A stretch of DNA of 64,000 bases from Paracoccus alkanivorans (GCF_003697785.1 NZ_QOKZ01000002.1:62001-126000), one strand, 5' to 3'; positions 26,057 to 34,942 are shown, counted from the stretch's first letter. The notes: generated from the letters alone by a model not told the origin. Program-made: numbers and translations.

Positions 26057-26572
26057 ATGGCGGAAAAAACGTCGCATGACGCAAGCGCAGCGCAAACAAC
26101 CGTCCGCCTTGACGAGGTGGATCGCAAAATCCTTTCCCTGCTGCAGAGGGATGCCAGCCTGTCGCTGGACCAGATCGCCGACCGCGTGGGCGCCTCCAAG
26201 ACCCCGGTCTGGAACCGCATCCGCAAGCTGCGCGAGGCCGGGGTGATCCGCCGGCAGGTGGCGATACTGGACCCGGAGGCACTGGGGCTGGAGGCCTGTT
26301 TCTTCGTGCTGATCCGCACCAGCGAACATGACAAGGAATGGGCGGCCCGCTTCCTGCAGGCGCTGCGCGAGCGGCCCGAGGTGATCGAGGCGCACCGGCT
26401 GGCGGGGGATATCGACTATATCCTGAAGGTGCAGGTCAGGAACGCGCGGGCCTATGACCGCTTTTACCAGTCGCTGATCGGCGACGTGAAAATCCACAAC
26501 GTGACCGCCTTGCTGTCGATGGAGGAAATCAAATCCACCAGCGCGCTGCCGATCCCCGAGATCGGACGCTGA
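26057..26572 (+). CDS. Lrp/AsnC family transcriptional regulator
   Basis: 171-aa DNA-binding protein. The N-terminal winged helix-turn-helix spans about 18-70 (VDRKILSLLQRDASLSLDQI...GASKTPVWNRIRKLREAGVI). The C-terminal RAM/effector domain is at about 80-155 (GLEACFFVLIRTSEHDKEWA, HRLAGDIDYILKVQV). Divergent orientation next to the sulfur operon makes it the likely regulator of sulfate/sulfite reduction and of itself; the effector is unknown. Confidence 0.92.
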   Translation: MAEKTSHDASAAQTTVRLDEVDRKILSLLQRDASLSLDQIADRVGASKTPVWNRIRKLREAGVIRRQVAILDPEALGLEACFFVLIRTSEHDKEWAARFLQALRERPEVIEAHRLAGDIDYILKVQVRNARAYDRFYQSLIGDVKIHNVTALLSMEEIKSTSALPIPEIGR

Positions 26573-26604
26573 CCAGCCCTCTTGCCCAGCAGGTCGGGCG
26601 GGGT

Positions 26605-26814
26605 TCAGCAGCAGCCTTTCCCGCCCTGCATCGGCGGACAGGGAATGCTGGCATAGGAGCAATAGACACAACAATCACCGGCCAGCGGCGTCAGAACGGC
26701 ATGGCAGGATTTGCATTCATAGAACCATTGGCAGGCATCCACCGGCATGGTCTCGGTTTCACGATGGCCGCATTGCGGGCAGGTGATGGTGCTGATCAGG
26801 ATGGGGGAATGCAT
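26605..26814 (-). CDS. Small cysteine-rich GDCCVxC metal protein
   Basis: 69-aa cysteine-rich protein. It has a rubredoxin-like CPQCGH (10-15), CKSCHAVL (about 36-43), the family-defining GDCCVYCSYA (about 46-55), and CPPMQGGKGCC at the end. Such proteins occur with mercury/metal transport genes and are labelled GDCCVxC heavy-metal transport proteins, though no membrane segment is visible. The start is the ATG giving MHSPILIST; 13 further residues upstream are unlikely. A metal-binding role is likely, transport unproven. Confidence 0.8.
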   Translation of the reverse strand: MHSPILISTITCPQCGHRETETMPVDACQWFYECKSCHAVLTPLAGDCCVYCSYASIPCPPMQGGKGCC

Positions 26815-26888
26815 GGTCGTCGATTCCTGAAAACTACCGTCCGGCCCCGGCAAGGTATTATGGCTCCGCGGGCGGCCAAAGTGGCAAG

Positions 26889-26927
26889 GAACATCTGTTC
26901 ACATGCCCGCGATATGGCCGCGGCCAT
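26889..26927. promoter_or_regulatory. Paired palindromes upstream of arsC
   Basis: GAACA-TC-TGTTC (26889-26900) and a perfect 14-bp palindrome ATGGCCGCGGCCAT (26914-26927) lie in the 240-base gap between the divergent GDCCVxC gene and arsC. TGTTCAC is also repeated at 26897 and 26933. These are candidate operators for a metal(loid)-responsive repressor; no ArsR gene is present nearby. Confidence 0.3.
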
Positions 26928-27054
26928 GGAATGTTCACCCCTTTGCAGGGACGCGGCCAGTCTCCGGTACGGCCGGGTTCTGCCCGGTGCGCCTTCGACA
27001 CTTGCTTCCGGGCAGGAATGCCCTAGCCTGCCACGAAACCGAAAGGAGGGCAGC

Positions 27055-27408
27055 ATGGCCGACAGCTACGTGATCTGGCACAATCCGAAATGCTCGACCT
27101 CGCGCTTCGTGCTGAACGCCCTGCGCGAAGCCGGGATCGAGCCGGTCGTGCGCGACTATCTGAAACAGCCGCCATCGCCGCAGGAACTGCGCGAGGTGCT
27201 GGCGTCGATGGCCATCGGGGCGCGACAGCTGTTGCGGCAGAAGAATACACCTTACCACGAGCTTGGACTGGACGATCCCGAATTGCCCGAGGATGCGCTG
27301 ATCGCGGCGATGGCCGGGCATCCGATGCTGATCGAACGCCCCGTCGTCCTTGGCCCAAAGGGCGCGGTGCTGTGCCGCCCCAAGGAAACCGTATTCGAGT
27401 TGATCTGA
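27055..27408 (+). CDS. arsC: Arsenate reductase, glutaredoxin-coupled ArsC family
   Basis: 117-aa thioredoxin-fold protein reducing arsenate to arsenite with glutathione/glutaredoxin. The catalytic Cys13 lies in HNPKCSTSR, and the conserved ERPVVLGPKGAVLCRP supplies the anion-binding arginine. Length and end (KETVFELI) fit R773-type ArsC. GGAGGG precedes the ATG at 27055. No arsenite exporter or arsR lies nearby, so a more general ArsC-like reductase role cannot be excluded. MOSC gene follows after 6 bases. Confidence 0.88.
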   Translation: MADSYVIWHNPKCSTSRFVLNALREAGIEPVVRDYLKQPPSPQELREVLASMAIGARQLLRQKNTPYHELGLDDPELPEDALIAAMAGHPMLIERPVVLGPKGAVLCRPKETVFELI

Positions 27409-27414
27409 ACAATC

Positions 27415-28020
27415 ATGCCGCAACCAGCAGAACGCCACCCGCCGCTGGCCGATCTCATGGCCGCGCTGTCCGATATCCGCGCCGCGCCGAGGGACGGGGC
27501 GCCGATCCGTTATCTGTGCAAACGCCCGGATTTCGGACAGCGCGAATTCACCGACCGGCTGACCATGACCGTCGCACAGGGGATTCCCGGCGAGCGCTGG
27601 CTGAGGCATCCATGGCTGCGCCTGCCCGATGGCCGGCCCGATCCGGCGATCCAGGTGTCGATCCTGCCATCCCGCGTCTGCGATCTGGTCTGGCAACCGG
27701 GCGACGCCTCGCCGCATCCGGGCGATCCCATCGTCGCCGATCTGGAGACCAGCCTGGACAACCTGCCTGCCGGCAGCCTGATCCAGGCCGGCAGCGCGGT
27801 GCTGGAGGTTTCTTCCGTTTTCAACACCGCCTGCGTGAAATGGCGGGTGCGTTACGGAGAGGACGCTTTCCGCTGGATCAACATGGACGACCATCCCCGG
27901 CTTCGCCTGCGCGGCATTCTGTGCGCGGTCAAAAGGGACGGCGTGGTGACCAGCGAAGATCGGTTGAAAATCCTGCGTCGTGGCGGCGAAACCGATCCCA
28001 GCTCCGCCGCAAGCGTTTGA
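27415..28020 (+). CDS. MOSC domain-containing protein
   Basis: 201-aa protein resembling the MOSC (molybdenum cofactor sulfurase C-terminal) fold. Conserved-looking elements: IPGERW (about 58-63), an internal VSILPSRVCDLVW strand, HPGDPIVADLETSLDNLPAG (about 100-119), and the conserved-cysteine segment FNTACVKW followed by YGEDAFRWIN. MOSC proteins bind sulfur/molybdenum cofactor or act as carriers; the specific function is unknown. It is cotranscribed with arsC and ends at a hairpin shared with pgk. Confidence 0.75.
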   Translation: MPQPAERHPPLADLMAALSDIRAAPRDGAPIRYLCKRPDFGQREFTDRLTMTVAQGIPGERWLRHPWLRLPDGRPDPAIQVSILPSRVCDLVWQPGDASPHPGDPIVADLETSLDNLPAGSLIQAGSAVLEVSSVFNTACVKWRVRYGEDAFRWINMDDHPRLRLRGILCAVKRDGVVTSEDRLKILRRGGETDPSSAASV

Positions 28021-28023
28021 GCG

Positions 28024-28050
28024 AGGCCCCCGGGGCATTGCCGGGGGCCT
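28024..28050. terminator. Bidirectional hairpin between convergent MOSC gene and pgk
   Basis: AGGCCCCCGG and CCGGGGGCCT form a 10-bp perfect stem with a 7-base loop in a 36-base gap between two convergent genes. T-tracts are lacking on both sides. Confidence 0.6.
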
Positions 28051-28056
28051 GCCGCA

Positions 28057-29259
28057 TCAGTCGGCAGCGGCGTAAAGCGCCGCGACACCCGGCAGGTCCT
28101 TGCCCTCCATCCATTCGAGGAAGGCCCCCCCGGCAGTCGAGATGAAGGTGAAATCCCCCGCCACCCCGGCCTTGTTCAGCGCCGCCACGGTATCGCCACC
28201 ACCGGCGACCGAGATCAGCCTGCCGTCACGCGTGGCCTCTGCGGCAGCCTGTGCCGCCGCGTTGGTTGCATGGTCGAAAGGCTCGATCTCGAAGGCGCCG
28301 AGCGGACCGTTCCAGATCAGGGTCCGGCAATTCGCGAAAACCTCGCGGATCGCGGTCACAGTATCCGGTCCGGCATCCAGGATCATCGCATCCGGCGGGC
28401 ATTGATCGACCGGCAGGATCTCGCTCTCGGCCCCCGCCCTGAACTCGTGGGCCACGACGATATCGACCGGCAGGTGAATGGTGCAGCCGCCCGCCCCGGC
28501 CTTTTCGATGATCGCGCGGGCGGTATCAGTCATGTCGCGCTCGGCCAGCGACTTGCCGACCTCGACACCTTTCGCGACCAGGAAGGTATTCGCCATCCCG
28601 CCGCCGATGATCAGGTGATCCACCTTTTCGATCAGGTTCGTCAGCAGGTCCAGCTTGGTCGAGACCTTGGCCCCGCCGACCACCGCCGCAACCGGGCGCT
28701 GCGGATTGCCAAGCGCCGCGTCCAGCGCCTTCAGCTCGGCCTCCATCAACCGCCCTGCCCCGGCATCCAGCAGCCGCGCGATCCCCTCGGTCGAGGCATG
28801 GGCACGATGCGCCGCCGAGAAAGCGTCGTTGATATAGGCCCCGCCCAATGCGGCCAGCGAGGCGGCGAAGATATGGTCGTTCTTCTCCTCCCCCTCGTGG
28901 AAGCGGGTGTTTTCCAGCAAGGCGACATCGCCGGATTCCAGCGCGGCGACCACGCGCTTGGCCGGCCCACCGATGCAGTCATCGGCAAAAGCCACTTTCT
29001 GGCCCAAGGCCGCCTCCAGCGCCGGCACGACCTGCTTGAGGCTCATGCTGTCGACGCGTTTGCCCTTGGGGCGGTCGAAATGGGCCAGCAATACCGGGAT
29101 GCCGCCCTTGGCCTGCACGTCCTTCACCGTGGGCACGATCTTGTCGATGCGGGTGGTGTCGGTGACCCGGCCCTGATCGACCGGCACGTTCAGGTCCACA
29201 CGGATGAGAACGGCCTTCCCGGCCAGATCCATGTCGTCGATGGTTTTGAAATCGGCCAT
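28057..29259 (-). CDS. pgk: Phosphoglycerate kinase
   Basis: Interconverts 1,3-bisphosphoglycerate and 3-phosphoglycerate with ADP/ATP in glycolysis and gluconeogenesis. 400 aa, usual length. Signatures: [12 protein letters not shown] (17-28) for substrate binding, [31 protein letters not shown], and the C-terminal [12 protein letters not shown] and [13 protein letters not shown]. Divergent from the cyclophilin pair across a 163-base promoter region. Confidence 0.97.
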   Translation of the reverse strand: MADFKTIDDMDLAGKAVLIRVDLNVPVDQGRVTDTTRIDKIVPTVKDVQAKGGIPVLLAHFDRPKGKRVDSMSLKQVVPALEAALGQKVAFADDCIGGPAKRVVAALESGDVALLENTRFHEGEEKNDHIFAASLAALGGAYINDAFSAAHRAHASTEGIARLLDAGAGRLMEAELKALDAALGNPQRPVAAVVGGAKVSTKLDLLTNLIEKVDHLIIGGGMANTFLVAKGVEVGKSLAERDMTDTARAIIEKAGAGGCTIHLPVDIVVAHEFRAGAESEILPVDQCPPDAMILDAGPDTVTAIREVFANCRTLIWNGPLGAFEIEPFDHATNAAAQAAAEATRDGRLISVAGGGDTVAALNKAGVAGDFTFISTAGGAFLEWMEGKDLPGVAALYAAAD

Positions 29260-29422
29260 ATCGCGTCCCTTTTCGCAGGCTGTGAGGCGTCACAGGGCTT
29301 CTCCCGCATGATGGCGGTGGCGTCAACTGCCGCAAGGTCTGACGGGATTGTCAGCGATTGCCGCGTTGCCCTTGGCGCGACATCCGCCTAGACCTTGGGA
29401 CAGACAGGCAAAGGAGGGCCTT

Positions 29423-29929
29423 ATGGCCGATATCAAGGATCCCGAGAACACCATCATCATCGAACTGAAGGACGGCCCCGTCGTGGTCGAGCTTCTTCCC
29501 GATGTCGCGCCGAAACATGCCGAGCGCATGAAGGAACTCGCGCGGGCGGGCAAATACGACAACGTGGCCTTCCACCGTGTCATCGACGGTTTCATGGCCC
29601 AGACAGGCGACGTGGCCCATGCGAACATGGAAAGCGGCTGGAATCCCGGACGCGCCGGAACCGGCGGCTCGGACCTGCCCGACCTGCCGGCGGAGTTTTC
29701 GAAACTGCCGCATGACCGCGGCACGCTCGGGGCGGCACGCTCGGCCAATCCCAACAGCGCCAACAGCCAGTTCTTCATCAATTTCAGCGACAACCATTTC
29801 CTGAACGGCCAGTATACCGTCTATGGCCGGGTGATTTCAGGGATGGAGCATGTCGACAGGATCACCCGTGGCGAGCCGCCCGCGCAGCCCGACCGGATGA
29901 TCTCGGTGAAGGTGGCCGCCGATGCGTAA
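29423..29929 (+). CDS. Peptidyl-prolyl cis-trans isomerase, cytoplasmic cyclophilin
   Basis: 168-aa cyclophilin without signal peptide. Active-site pattern: VAFHRVIDGFMAQTGD (Arg/Phe/Met/Gln) and NSANSQFFINFSDN. An AGGAGGG ribosome-binding site precedes the ATG at 29423. It overlaps the second cyclophilin gene by 8 bases, so both compartments are served from one transcript. Confidence 0.95.
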   Translation: MADIKDPENTIIIELKDGPVVVELLPDVAPKHAERMKELARAGKYDNVAFHRVIDGFMAQTGDVAHANMESGWNPGRAGTGGSDLPDLPAEFSKLPHDRGTLGAARSANPNSANSQFFINFSDNHFLNGQYTVYGRVISGMEHVDRITRGEPPAQPDRMISVKVAADA

Positions 29930-30518
29930 GGCCGTCCTGCTTTCCACCGCCCTGACACTCGCCGCGGGTGCCGCGCTGGCCGAAGGGCTGCCCGGCGTCA
30001 GCGACGGCCCCGGCCCCAACATGGTGATCGAGGTCGCCTCGGCCGACGGCACCCCAAAGGGCAAGATCACGCTGGATCTCTATGAGGACAAGGCACCCAA
30101 GCATGTCGCGCGGCTGGTCGAACTGACCGAGTCCGGCGCCTATGACGGCATCGTGTTCCACCGCGTCATCGACGGCTTCATGGCGCAGACCGGCGATGTC
30201 GAACACGGCAAGCAGGACGGCGACACTTCAAGGGCGGGCATGGGCGGCTCGGATCTGCCGGATCTCGAAGCGGAGTTCAGCGACGTATCCTTTCAGCAAG
30301 GCACGGTCGGCATGGCGCGTGCGCAGGATCCGAACAGCGCCAACAGCCAGTTCTTCATCGACCTCGCCCCGGCAACCTTCCTTGACGGGGAATATACCGT
30401 GGTCGGACAACTGGTCGATGGCTGGGATGTTCTGAACAGCGTCAAGAAGGGCAATCCCGACGCCAATGGCGCGGTCGAGGAGCCCGATTACATGGCCAAG
30501 GTCACGATCGAGAAATAA
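29922..30518 (+). CDS. Peptidyl-prolyl cis-trans isomerase, periplasmic cyclophilin
   Basis: 198-aa cyclophilin with a Sec signal peptide (KAVLLSTALTLAAGAALA, cleavage near ALA-EG at 20/21), so it acts on proteins folding in the periplasm. Catalytic segment IVFHRVIDGFMAQTGD and NSANSQFFIDLAP closely parallel the preceding gene, consistent with a tandem duplication that gained or lost a leader. A strong intrinsic terminator lies 28 bases downstream. Confidence 0.95.
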   Translation: MRKAVLLSTALTLAAGAALAEGLPGVSDGPGPNMVIEVASADGTPKGKITLDLYEDKAPKHVARLVELTESGAYDGIVFHRVIDGFMAQTGDVEHGKQDGDTSRAGMGGSDLPDLEAEFSDVSFQQGTVGMARAQDPNSANSQFFIDLAPATFLDGEYTVVGQLVDGWDVLNSVKKGNPDANGAVEEPDYMAKVTIEK

Positions 30519-30545
30519 GCCGGGCCATTTTCACGAAAATCACGC

Positions 30546-30569
30546 AAAGGGGGCCTCGCGCCCCCTTTT
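30546..30569 (+). terminator. Intrinsic terminator after the cyclophilin pair
   Basis: AAAGGGGGC (30546-30554) pairs perfectly with GCCCCCTTT (30560-30568) around a 5-base loop, ending in TTTT. Confidence 0.75.
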
Positions 30570-30612
30570 CGCACTTGCAGCAAACCGATCCGCAAGCCTA
30601 TCCTCCGCTTTC

Positions 30613-33144
30613 ATGGATATGCGGAACGCCAACCTCCTGACCCAAATCGCGCCATCGGCAAAGATCGATCGCGCGACTCATGGCTGGCGTGCGAAATGCC
30701 TGCAGCGCCTGATCAGGATGGAGCTGCCGGTGCCGGTCAGCTTCGCCTTGCCAAGCGCGACGGTTCAGGCCATCGCCATGGGGCAGGATATCGACCTGCA
30801 TGCGCTGAACGAACTGTTTTCCATGGGCGACGGGCTGGTCAGCGTGCGCCCCTCGGCCATGAACCCGGAATGGGGCGGACCCGGAACCGTCCTGAATGTC
30901 GGCATCAATGACGCAAGCCATGCCCGGCTGTCCGAAAGGATCGGGCGGGAAAATGCCGATGCGATCTACCTGTCCTTCGTGCAGGGCTACGCCATCCACA
31001 TCGCCCGGCTGGATCCCGACATGTTCGCGCAGGAAGGCAAGGATGCGCTGGCCAGCGCGCTGCGAATCTATCGTGACGAGATGGACGAACCCTTCCCCCA
31101 GAATCCCGAGCGGCAATTGGCGGGGGTTCTGCGCTCGATGGCGCGGGCATGGGAGGGGCCGACCGCGCGCCTCTTGCGGCAGGCCAAGGGAGCGCCCGCC
31201 GAGGCGCCGCTCGGGCTGGTGGTCCAGCAGATGCGGCTCGCTCTGGGGCCGGGGCTCTGCGGCTCGGGTACGATCCAGTTTATCGATCCGGTCACCGGCC
31301 AGTCGCGCGTCACCGGCCGTTTTCGCGGCCAGCGGCATGGCGAGGCGGTGGGCGTGGGCGCCGAAACGCTTTTCCTGACCCGCGACGAGCGCGGCTCGTC
31401 GCTGGAGGATGTCGCGCCCGAGATCTTCGCCGACCTGGTGCGTTTCGGCGTCGCCGCGCGCGAAAGGCTGCGCGAGGAAATGCAGATCGAATTCATGGTC
31501 ACCGATGGCGACATCTCGATCATCGACGCGGTCAAGGTGCAGCGCAGTTCACGCGCCGGGGTAAGGGTTGCGGTGGCGCTGGCCCGGGATGGCATCATCT
31601 CGCCCGAGGAGGCGGTCATGCGGGTCGAGCCGCGCGCCTTGATCGACCTGCTGCACCACCAGGTCGATCCGCGCGGCAAGCGTGACGTGATCACCAGCGG
31701 CATCAATGCCAGCCCGGGGGCCGCAACGGGCAAGATCGTGTTCTCCGCCGCCGCCGCCCAGGCTTCGGCTGCCCGTGGCGAGGCCTGCATCCTGGTCCGG
31801 CGCGAAACCCTGCCCGACGATATCCGCGGCATGCATGCATCTGTCGGCGTCCTGACCGAGCGCGGCGGGATGAGCAGCCATGCGGCGGTGATCGCGCGCG
31901 GGCTGGGCCTGCCCTGCATCGTCGGCGCCTCGGATATCAGCATCGACCTGCGCAGCCGAAGCCTGCTCGCCGGAAAGCGCAGTCTCAGGGAAGGCGACGA
32001 GATCACCATCGACGGCACCGCGGGCCAGGTGCTTGCTGGCGCCGCCGATATGCTGGAGCCAGCGCTGGACGATGCGTTCAACCAGCTTCTGGAATGGGCC
32101 GACGAGATCAGCCGGATGGATGTGCGCGCCAATGCCGATACGCCCGAGGAGGCCCGCACCGCCCGCAATTTCAACGCCCGCGGCATCGGGTTGTGCCGGA
32201 CCGAGCATATGTTCTTCGACACCGATCGCCTGCCCGCCATGCGCGAGATGATCTTTGCCAACAGCCCCGAGGACCGCAAGCTGGCGCTGGATCGCATACT
32301 GCCCATGCAGCGCAGGGACTTCATCGACCTGTTCGAGATCATGGCCGGATTGCCGGTGACGATCCGCCTGTTCGACCCGCCGTTGCATGAATTCCTGCCC
32401 CATGATCGCGCCGGGCTGCGCGAACTGGCCGAATCGCTTGATCTGCCCTTGTCCGATGTCACCAGGCGGGTCGATGCGCTGACCGAGTTCAACCCGATGC
32501 TGGGGATGCGGGGGGTCCGCCTCGGGATCGCGGTTCCCGAAATCTACGAGATGCAGGCGCGCGCGATCTTCGAGGCGACCGTCGAATCCAGCCGCAAGGG
32601 CAAGCCGGTGGTTCCCGAGATCATGATCCCGCTGGTATCGGCCATGCGCGAGGTCGAATTGGTGCAGAACCGCATCGGAGCGGTCGCCGAGGCCGTGCGC
32701 AACGACCGGCGCATGAATTTCACCTACCGGCTTGGCGTCATGGTCGAAACCCCCCGCGCGGCATTGCGGTCGGGCGATATTGCCACCCATTGCGCCTTTC
32801 TGTCGTTCGGAACCAACGACCTGACGCAGATGACCTATGGCCTGTCCCGCGACGATGCGGGCCGCTTCATGGGCACCTATGTCCAACAGGGCGTCTATGC
32901 CGAGGATCCGTTTCATATACTGGACCAGGAAGGGGTCGGGGAATTGCTGTTGATCGGTGCCGAGCGCGCCCGCAGCCAGCGCCCCGAGATCACCATCGCG
33001 GTCTGTGGAGAACATGGCGGCAATCCCGAATCGATCGCTTTCTGTCACCAAGCGGGCTTCGATTATATCTCCTGTTCGCCCTTCCGCGTGCCAATCGCCC
33101 GTCTCGCCGCAGCGCAGGCTTCGATTCGCCTGCCTTCGGAGTGA
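30613..33144 (+). CDS. Pyruvate phosphate dikinase-like PEP-utilising enzyme (divergent paralog)
   Basis: 843-aa protein organised like PPDK: N-terminal ATP-grasp-like half (about 1-330), phosphohistidine swivel domain with His423 in ERGGMSSHAAVIARGLGLP, and C-terminal PEP/pyruvate TIM barrel with catalytic-type Cys798 in VCGEHGG plus FGTNDLTQMTYGLSRDD. The barrel and swivel are well conserved. The ATP-grasp half is not: where PPDK has a glycine/methionine-rich loop, this has RPSAMNPEWGGPGTVLNVG, and the linker lacks the usual RNGKRT-type motif. Start ATG at 30613, after a terminator. It may be a PPDK with altered nucleotide use or a regulatory/PEP-sensing paralog. Confidence 0.8.
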   Translation: MDMRNANLLTQIAPSAKIDRATHGWRAKCLQRLIRMELPVPVSFALPSATVQAIAMGQDIDLHALNELFSMGDGLVSVRPSAMNPEWGGPGTVLNVGINDASHARLSERIGRENADAIYLSFVQGYAIHIARLDPDMFAQEGKDALASALRIYRDEMDEPFPQNPERQLAGVLRSMARAWEGPTARLLRQAKGAPAEAPLGLVVQQMRLALGPGLCGSGTIQFIDPVTGQSRVTGRFRGQRHGEAVGVGAETLFLTRDERGSSLEDVAPEIFADLVRFGVAARERLREEMQIEFMVTDGDISIIDAVKVQRSSRAGVRVAVALARDGIISPEEAVMRVEPRALIDLLHHQVDPRGKRDVITSGINASPGAATGKIVFSAAAAQASAARGEACILVRRETLPDDIRGMHASVGVLTERGGMSSHAAVIARGLGLPCIVGASDISIDLRSRSLLAGKRSLREGDEITIDGTAGQVLAGAADMLEPALDDAFNQLLEWADEISRMDVRANADTPEEARTARNFNARGIGLCRTEHMFFDTDRLPAMREMIFANSPEDRKLALDRILPMQRRDFIDLFEIMAGLPVTIRLFDPPLHEFLPHDRAGLRELAESLDLPLSDVTRRVDALTEFNPMLGMRGVRLGIAVPEIYEMQARAIFEATVESSRKGKPVVPEIMIPLVSAMREVELVQNRIGAVAEAVRNDRRMNFTYRLGVMVETPRAALRSGDIATHCAFLSFGTNDLTQMTYGLSRDDAGRFMGTYVQQGVYAEDPFHILDQEGVGELLLIGAERARSQRPEITIAVCGEHGGNPESIAFCHQAGFDYISCSPFRVPIARLAAAQASIRLPSE

Positions 33145-33150
33145 CCCAAC

Positions 33151-33199
33151 CGGGGTGATTCGGCCACGATCAGCTGATTCCGGCGCACGCATCACCCCG
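33151..33199 (+). terminator. Inverted repeat after the PPDK-like gene; rest of gap 33145-33441 non-coding
   Basis: CGGGGTGAT (33151-33159) and ATCACCCCG (33191-33199) are perfectly complementary with a 31-base loop that has its own partial dyads. GATTCGGCCA occurs twice (about 33157 and 33211). This may be a terminator or an RNA structure. The remaining bases to 33441 turn AT-richer and should hold the promoter of the SleB-type hydrolase; no gene is seen. Confidence 0.4.
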
Positions 33200-33441
33200 A
33201 AATAGTTCCGATTCGGCCATATTTTGTCGAAAAATTGCCGATTCTCGCCGTTTTCGCCATTGCGCTCGGCAAAACCTCGCCCATTCCGCGCCACAGCACG
33301 GGATATTCCGCGTTAACTACGATGTGATGTGGAACTGTCAAGGGCCAAATGACTAATCAATTTCTGATTTTGGCGGCCATCTGCTCGCGGTTGCCATGCC
33401 CTCCCCCGCCTGCCGGGTAAATTAGAAAACCAGGACTACCC

Positions 33442-34071
33442 ATGCCAAAGCTGCTTCAACGGCTTATGCAGGTTTGTGTTGCTGTCGCGCTGCCTGCTGC
33501 CCCGATTGCTGCATCCGAAGGAAACCGCACGCTGTTCACGACTGATGTGCAGCCCTACGGAAGTATCGCGCTGCCGATGGAAATGCCGCGCCCCAAGCCA
33601 CTTCTTTATGCTGGAATCGAACCCGCTTCACTTAACGGCGGGCCGGACGCGGTCTATCTGACTCACTCGACGCCCCGCTATACGGCGACCGAATTGCAAT
33701 GTCTGGCCGAGGCCCTGTATTTCGAAGCCCGCGGCGAAAGCCGCGAGGGTCAGGCCGCCGTGGCGGAAGTGATCCTGAACCGGGTCGAAAGCAGCGCCTT
33801 TCCCTCGACCGTCTGCGATGTGGTCAACCAGCCCATGCAGTTCAGCTATACGATCGGTGGACGCAAGACGATCCGCAACAAGAGCGCCTATCAGCGTGTC
33901 CTTGCGGTAGCCAAGGAATCGCTGCTCGGTGCGCCTCGGGTCCTGACCAGTGGCGCCACCTATTTCCATACGCCCTCGGTGCGTCCGGCATGGTCCTATC
34001 GCTTCCAGCGCACGACACGGATCGGGCAACATATCTTCTACAGCGCACAGCGCAGGCTCGCATCCAACTGA
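33442..34071 (+). CDS. Cell wall hydrolase, SleB/CwlJ family
   Basis: 209-aa secreted protein with a signal peptide (LMQVCVAVALPAAPIAAS, cleavage near 24). The Hydrolase_2 domain spans about 85-205: CLAEALYFEARGESREGQ with the catalytic-type Glu, VAEVILNRVESSAFPSTVCDVVNQ, and GATYFHTPSVRPAW. In sporeformers this fold cleaves spore cortex; in Rhodobacteraceae it is a general peptidoglycan amidase/transglycosylase-like enzyme. The middle region 25-80 is proline-rich and unconserved. Confidence 0.88.
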   Translation: MPKLLQRLMQVCVAVALPAAPIAASEGNRTLFTTDVQPYGSIALPMEMPRPKPLLYAGIEPASLNGGPDAVYLTHSTPRYTATELQCLAEALYFEARGESREGQAAVAEVILNRVESSAFPSTVCDVVNQPMQFSYTIGGRKTIRNKSAYQRVLAVAKESLLGAPRVLTSGATYFHTPSVRPAWSYRFQRTTRIGQHIFYSAQRRLASN

Positions 34072-34124
34072 TCCACGCCCGACTCGGTCAGGATTAGCTT
34101 GCGCAGGCGCAGGATTTGCGGTGA

Positions 34125-34931
34125 ATGACGGTTATGGAAACTCCTGACCGCATCCACCTGCGCGACCATGTGGTCGCGGCCGATATCGGCGCCTTCCAGT
34201 CGGAACGGGGCAACCCGCAACGGCTACGCTTCAACCTGACGGTCGAGCTGCATGACCAGCCCACCGGTCGCGACGACCAGGTGGACAGCGTTTTGTCCTA
34301 TGACGTGCTGACCCGGGCGGTTTCGGTCGCGCTGGCCGATCAACGCTACAACCTGGTCGAAACACTGGCAGAAAAGATCGCCTCCGAAGTGCTCGCCCAT
34401 CCCGCCGCCGCCCGGATAGAGGTCTGCGTCGAAAAGCTGGACCGGGGGCCGGGCGCATTGGGGATCACCATCAGCCGCAATGCCGGGCTGGTTGCCGCCG
34501 AAAAACCGAAACCGCCCGTGACGGTGCTGCTGTGGACCGCTCCGGCCGCGATCCCCGGCGGAGCGGTCGTCATCGTTCCCGACGCCCCCCGGCTGCCGCT
34601 ACCCGAAGGCGGCGATTCCCGGCGCATTGCGCTGCTTGCGCTGGATCAGGCGGCATGGGCACTGGCGGGCAAGCTGGGGCTGGAAGTGGTCGAAAGCCGG
34701 ACCGAGATGGATGACGCGATCATCTCGGGCCGTCCGGTGGTCTGGGCGCCGACGCGACTGGCTGTCGATATGGACGGCACCGATGCCGATCCTCTGGTTC
34801 TGACGGGCTGGCTCGCCGAAAGGCTCGGGGCAGGCAATATCGAAATCGCCCTGCCCGACGATGCCCCCCTGCCCGATGCCCCGCAGGATTGCCGTGCCCG
34901 AATCTCGCGCGCGGCAGGGCCGGAAAGCTGA
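34125..34931 (+). CDS. folB: Dihydroneopterin aldolase with long C-terminal extension
   Basis: Folate pathway: converts 7,8-dihydroneopterin to 6-hydroxymethyl-dihydropterin. Residues 8-118 form the FolB fold (ADIGAFQSERGNPQRLRFNL, DSVLSYDVLTRAV, YNLVETLAEKIA, EVCVEKLDRG). Residues about 130-268 are an extra domain, absent from the usual 120-aa enzymes; it starts KPPVTVLLWTAPAAIPGGAVV and shows no motif I recognise. Start ATG at 34125 (a second ATG, codon 4, is also possible). It leads folP by 11 bases. Confidence 0.85.
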   Translation: MTVMETPDRIHLRDHVVAADIGAFQSERGNPQRLRFNLTVELHDQPTGRDDQVDSVLSYDVLTRAVSVALADQRYNLVETLAEKIASEVLAHPAAARIEVCVEKLDRGPGALGITISRNAGLVAAEKPKPPVTVLLWTAPAAIPGGAVVIVPDAPRLPLPEGGDSRRIALLALDQAAWALAGKLGLEVVESRTEMDDAIISGRPVVWAPTRLAVDMDGTDADPLVLTGWLAERLGAGNIEIALPDDAPLPDAPQDCRARISRAAGPES

Positions 34932-34942
34932 TATTGCCCGCG

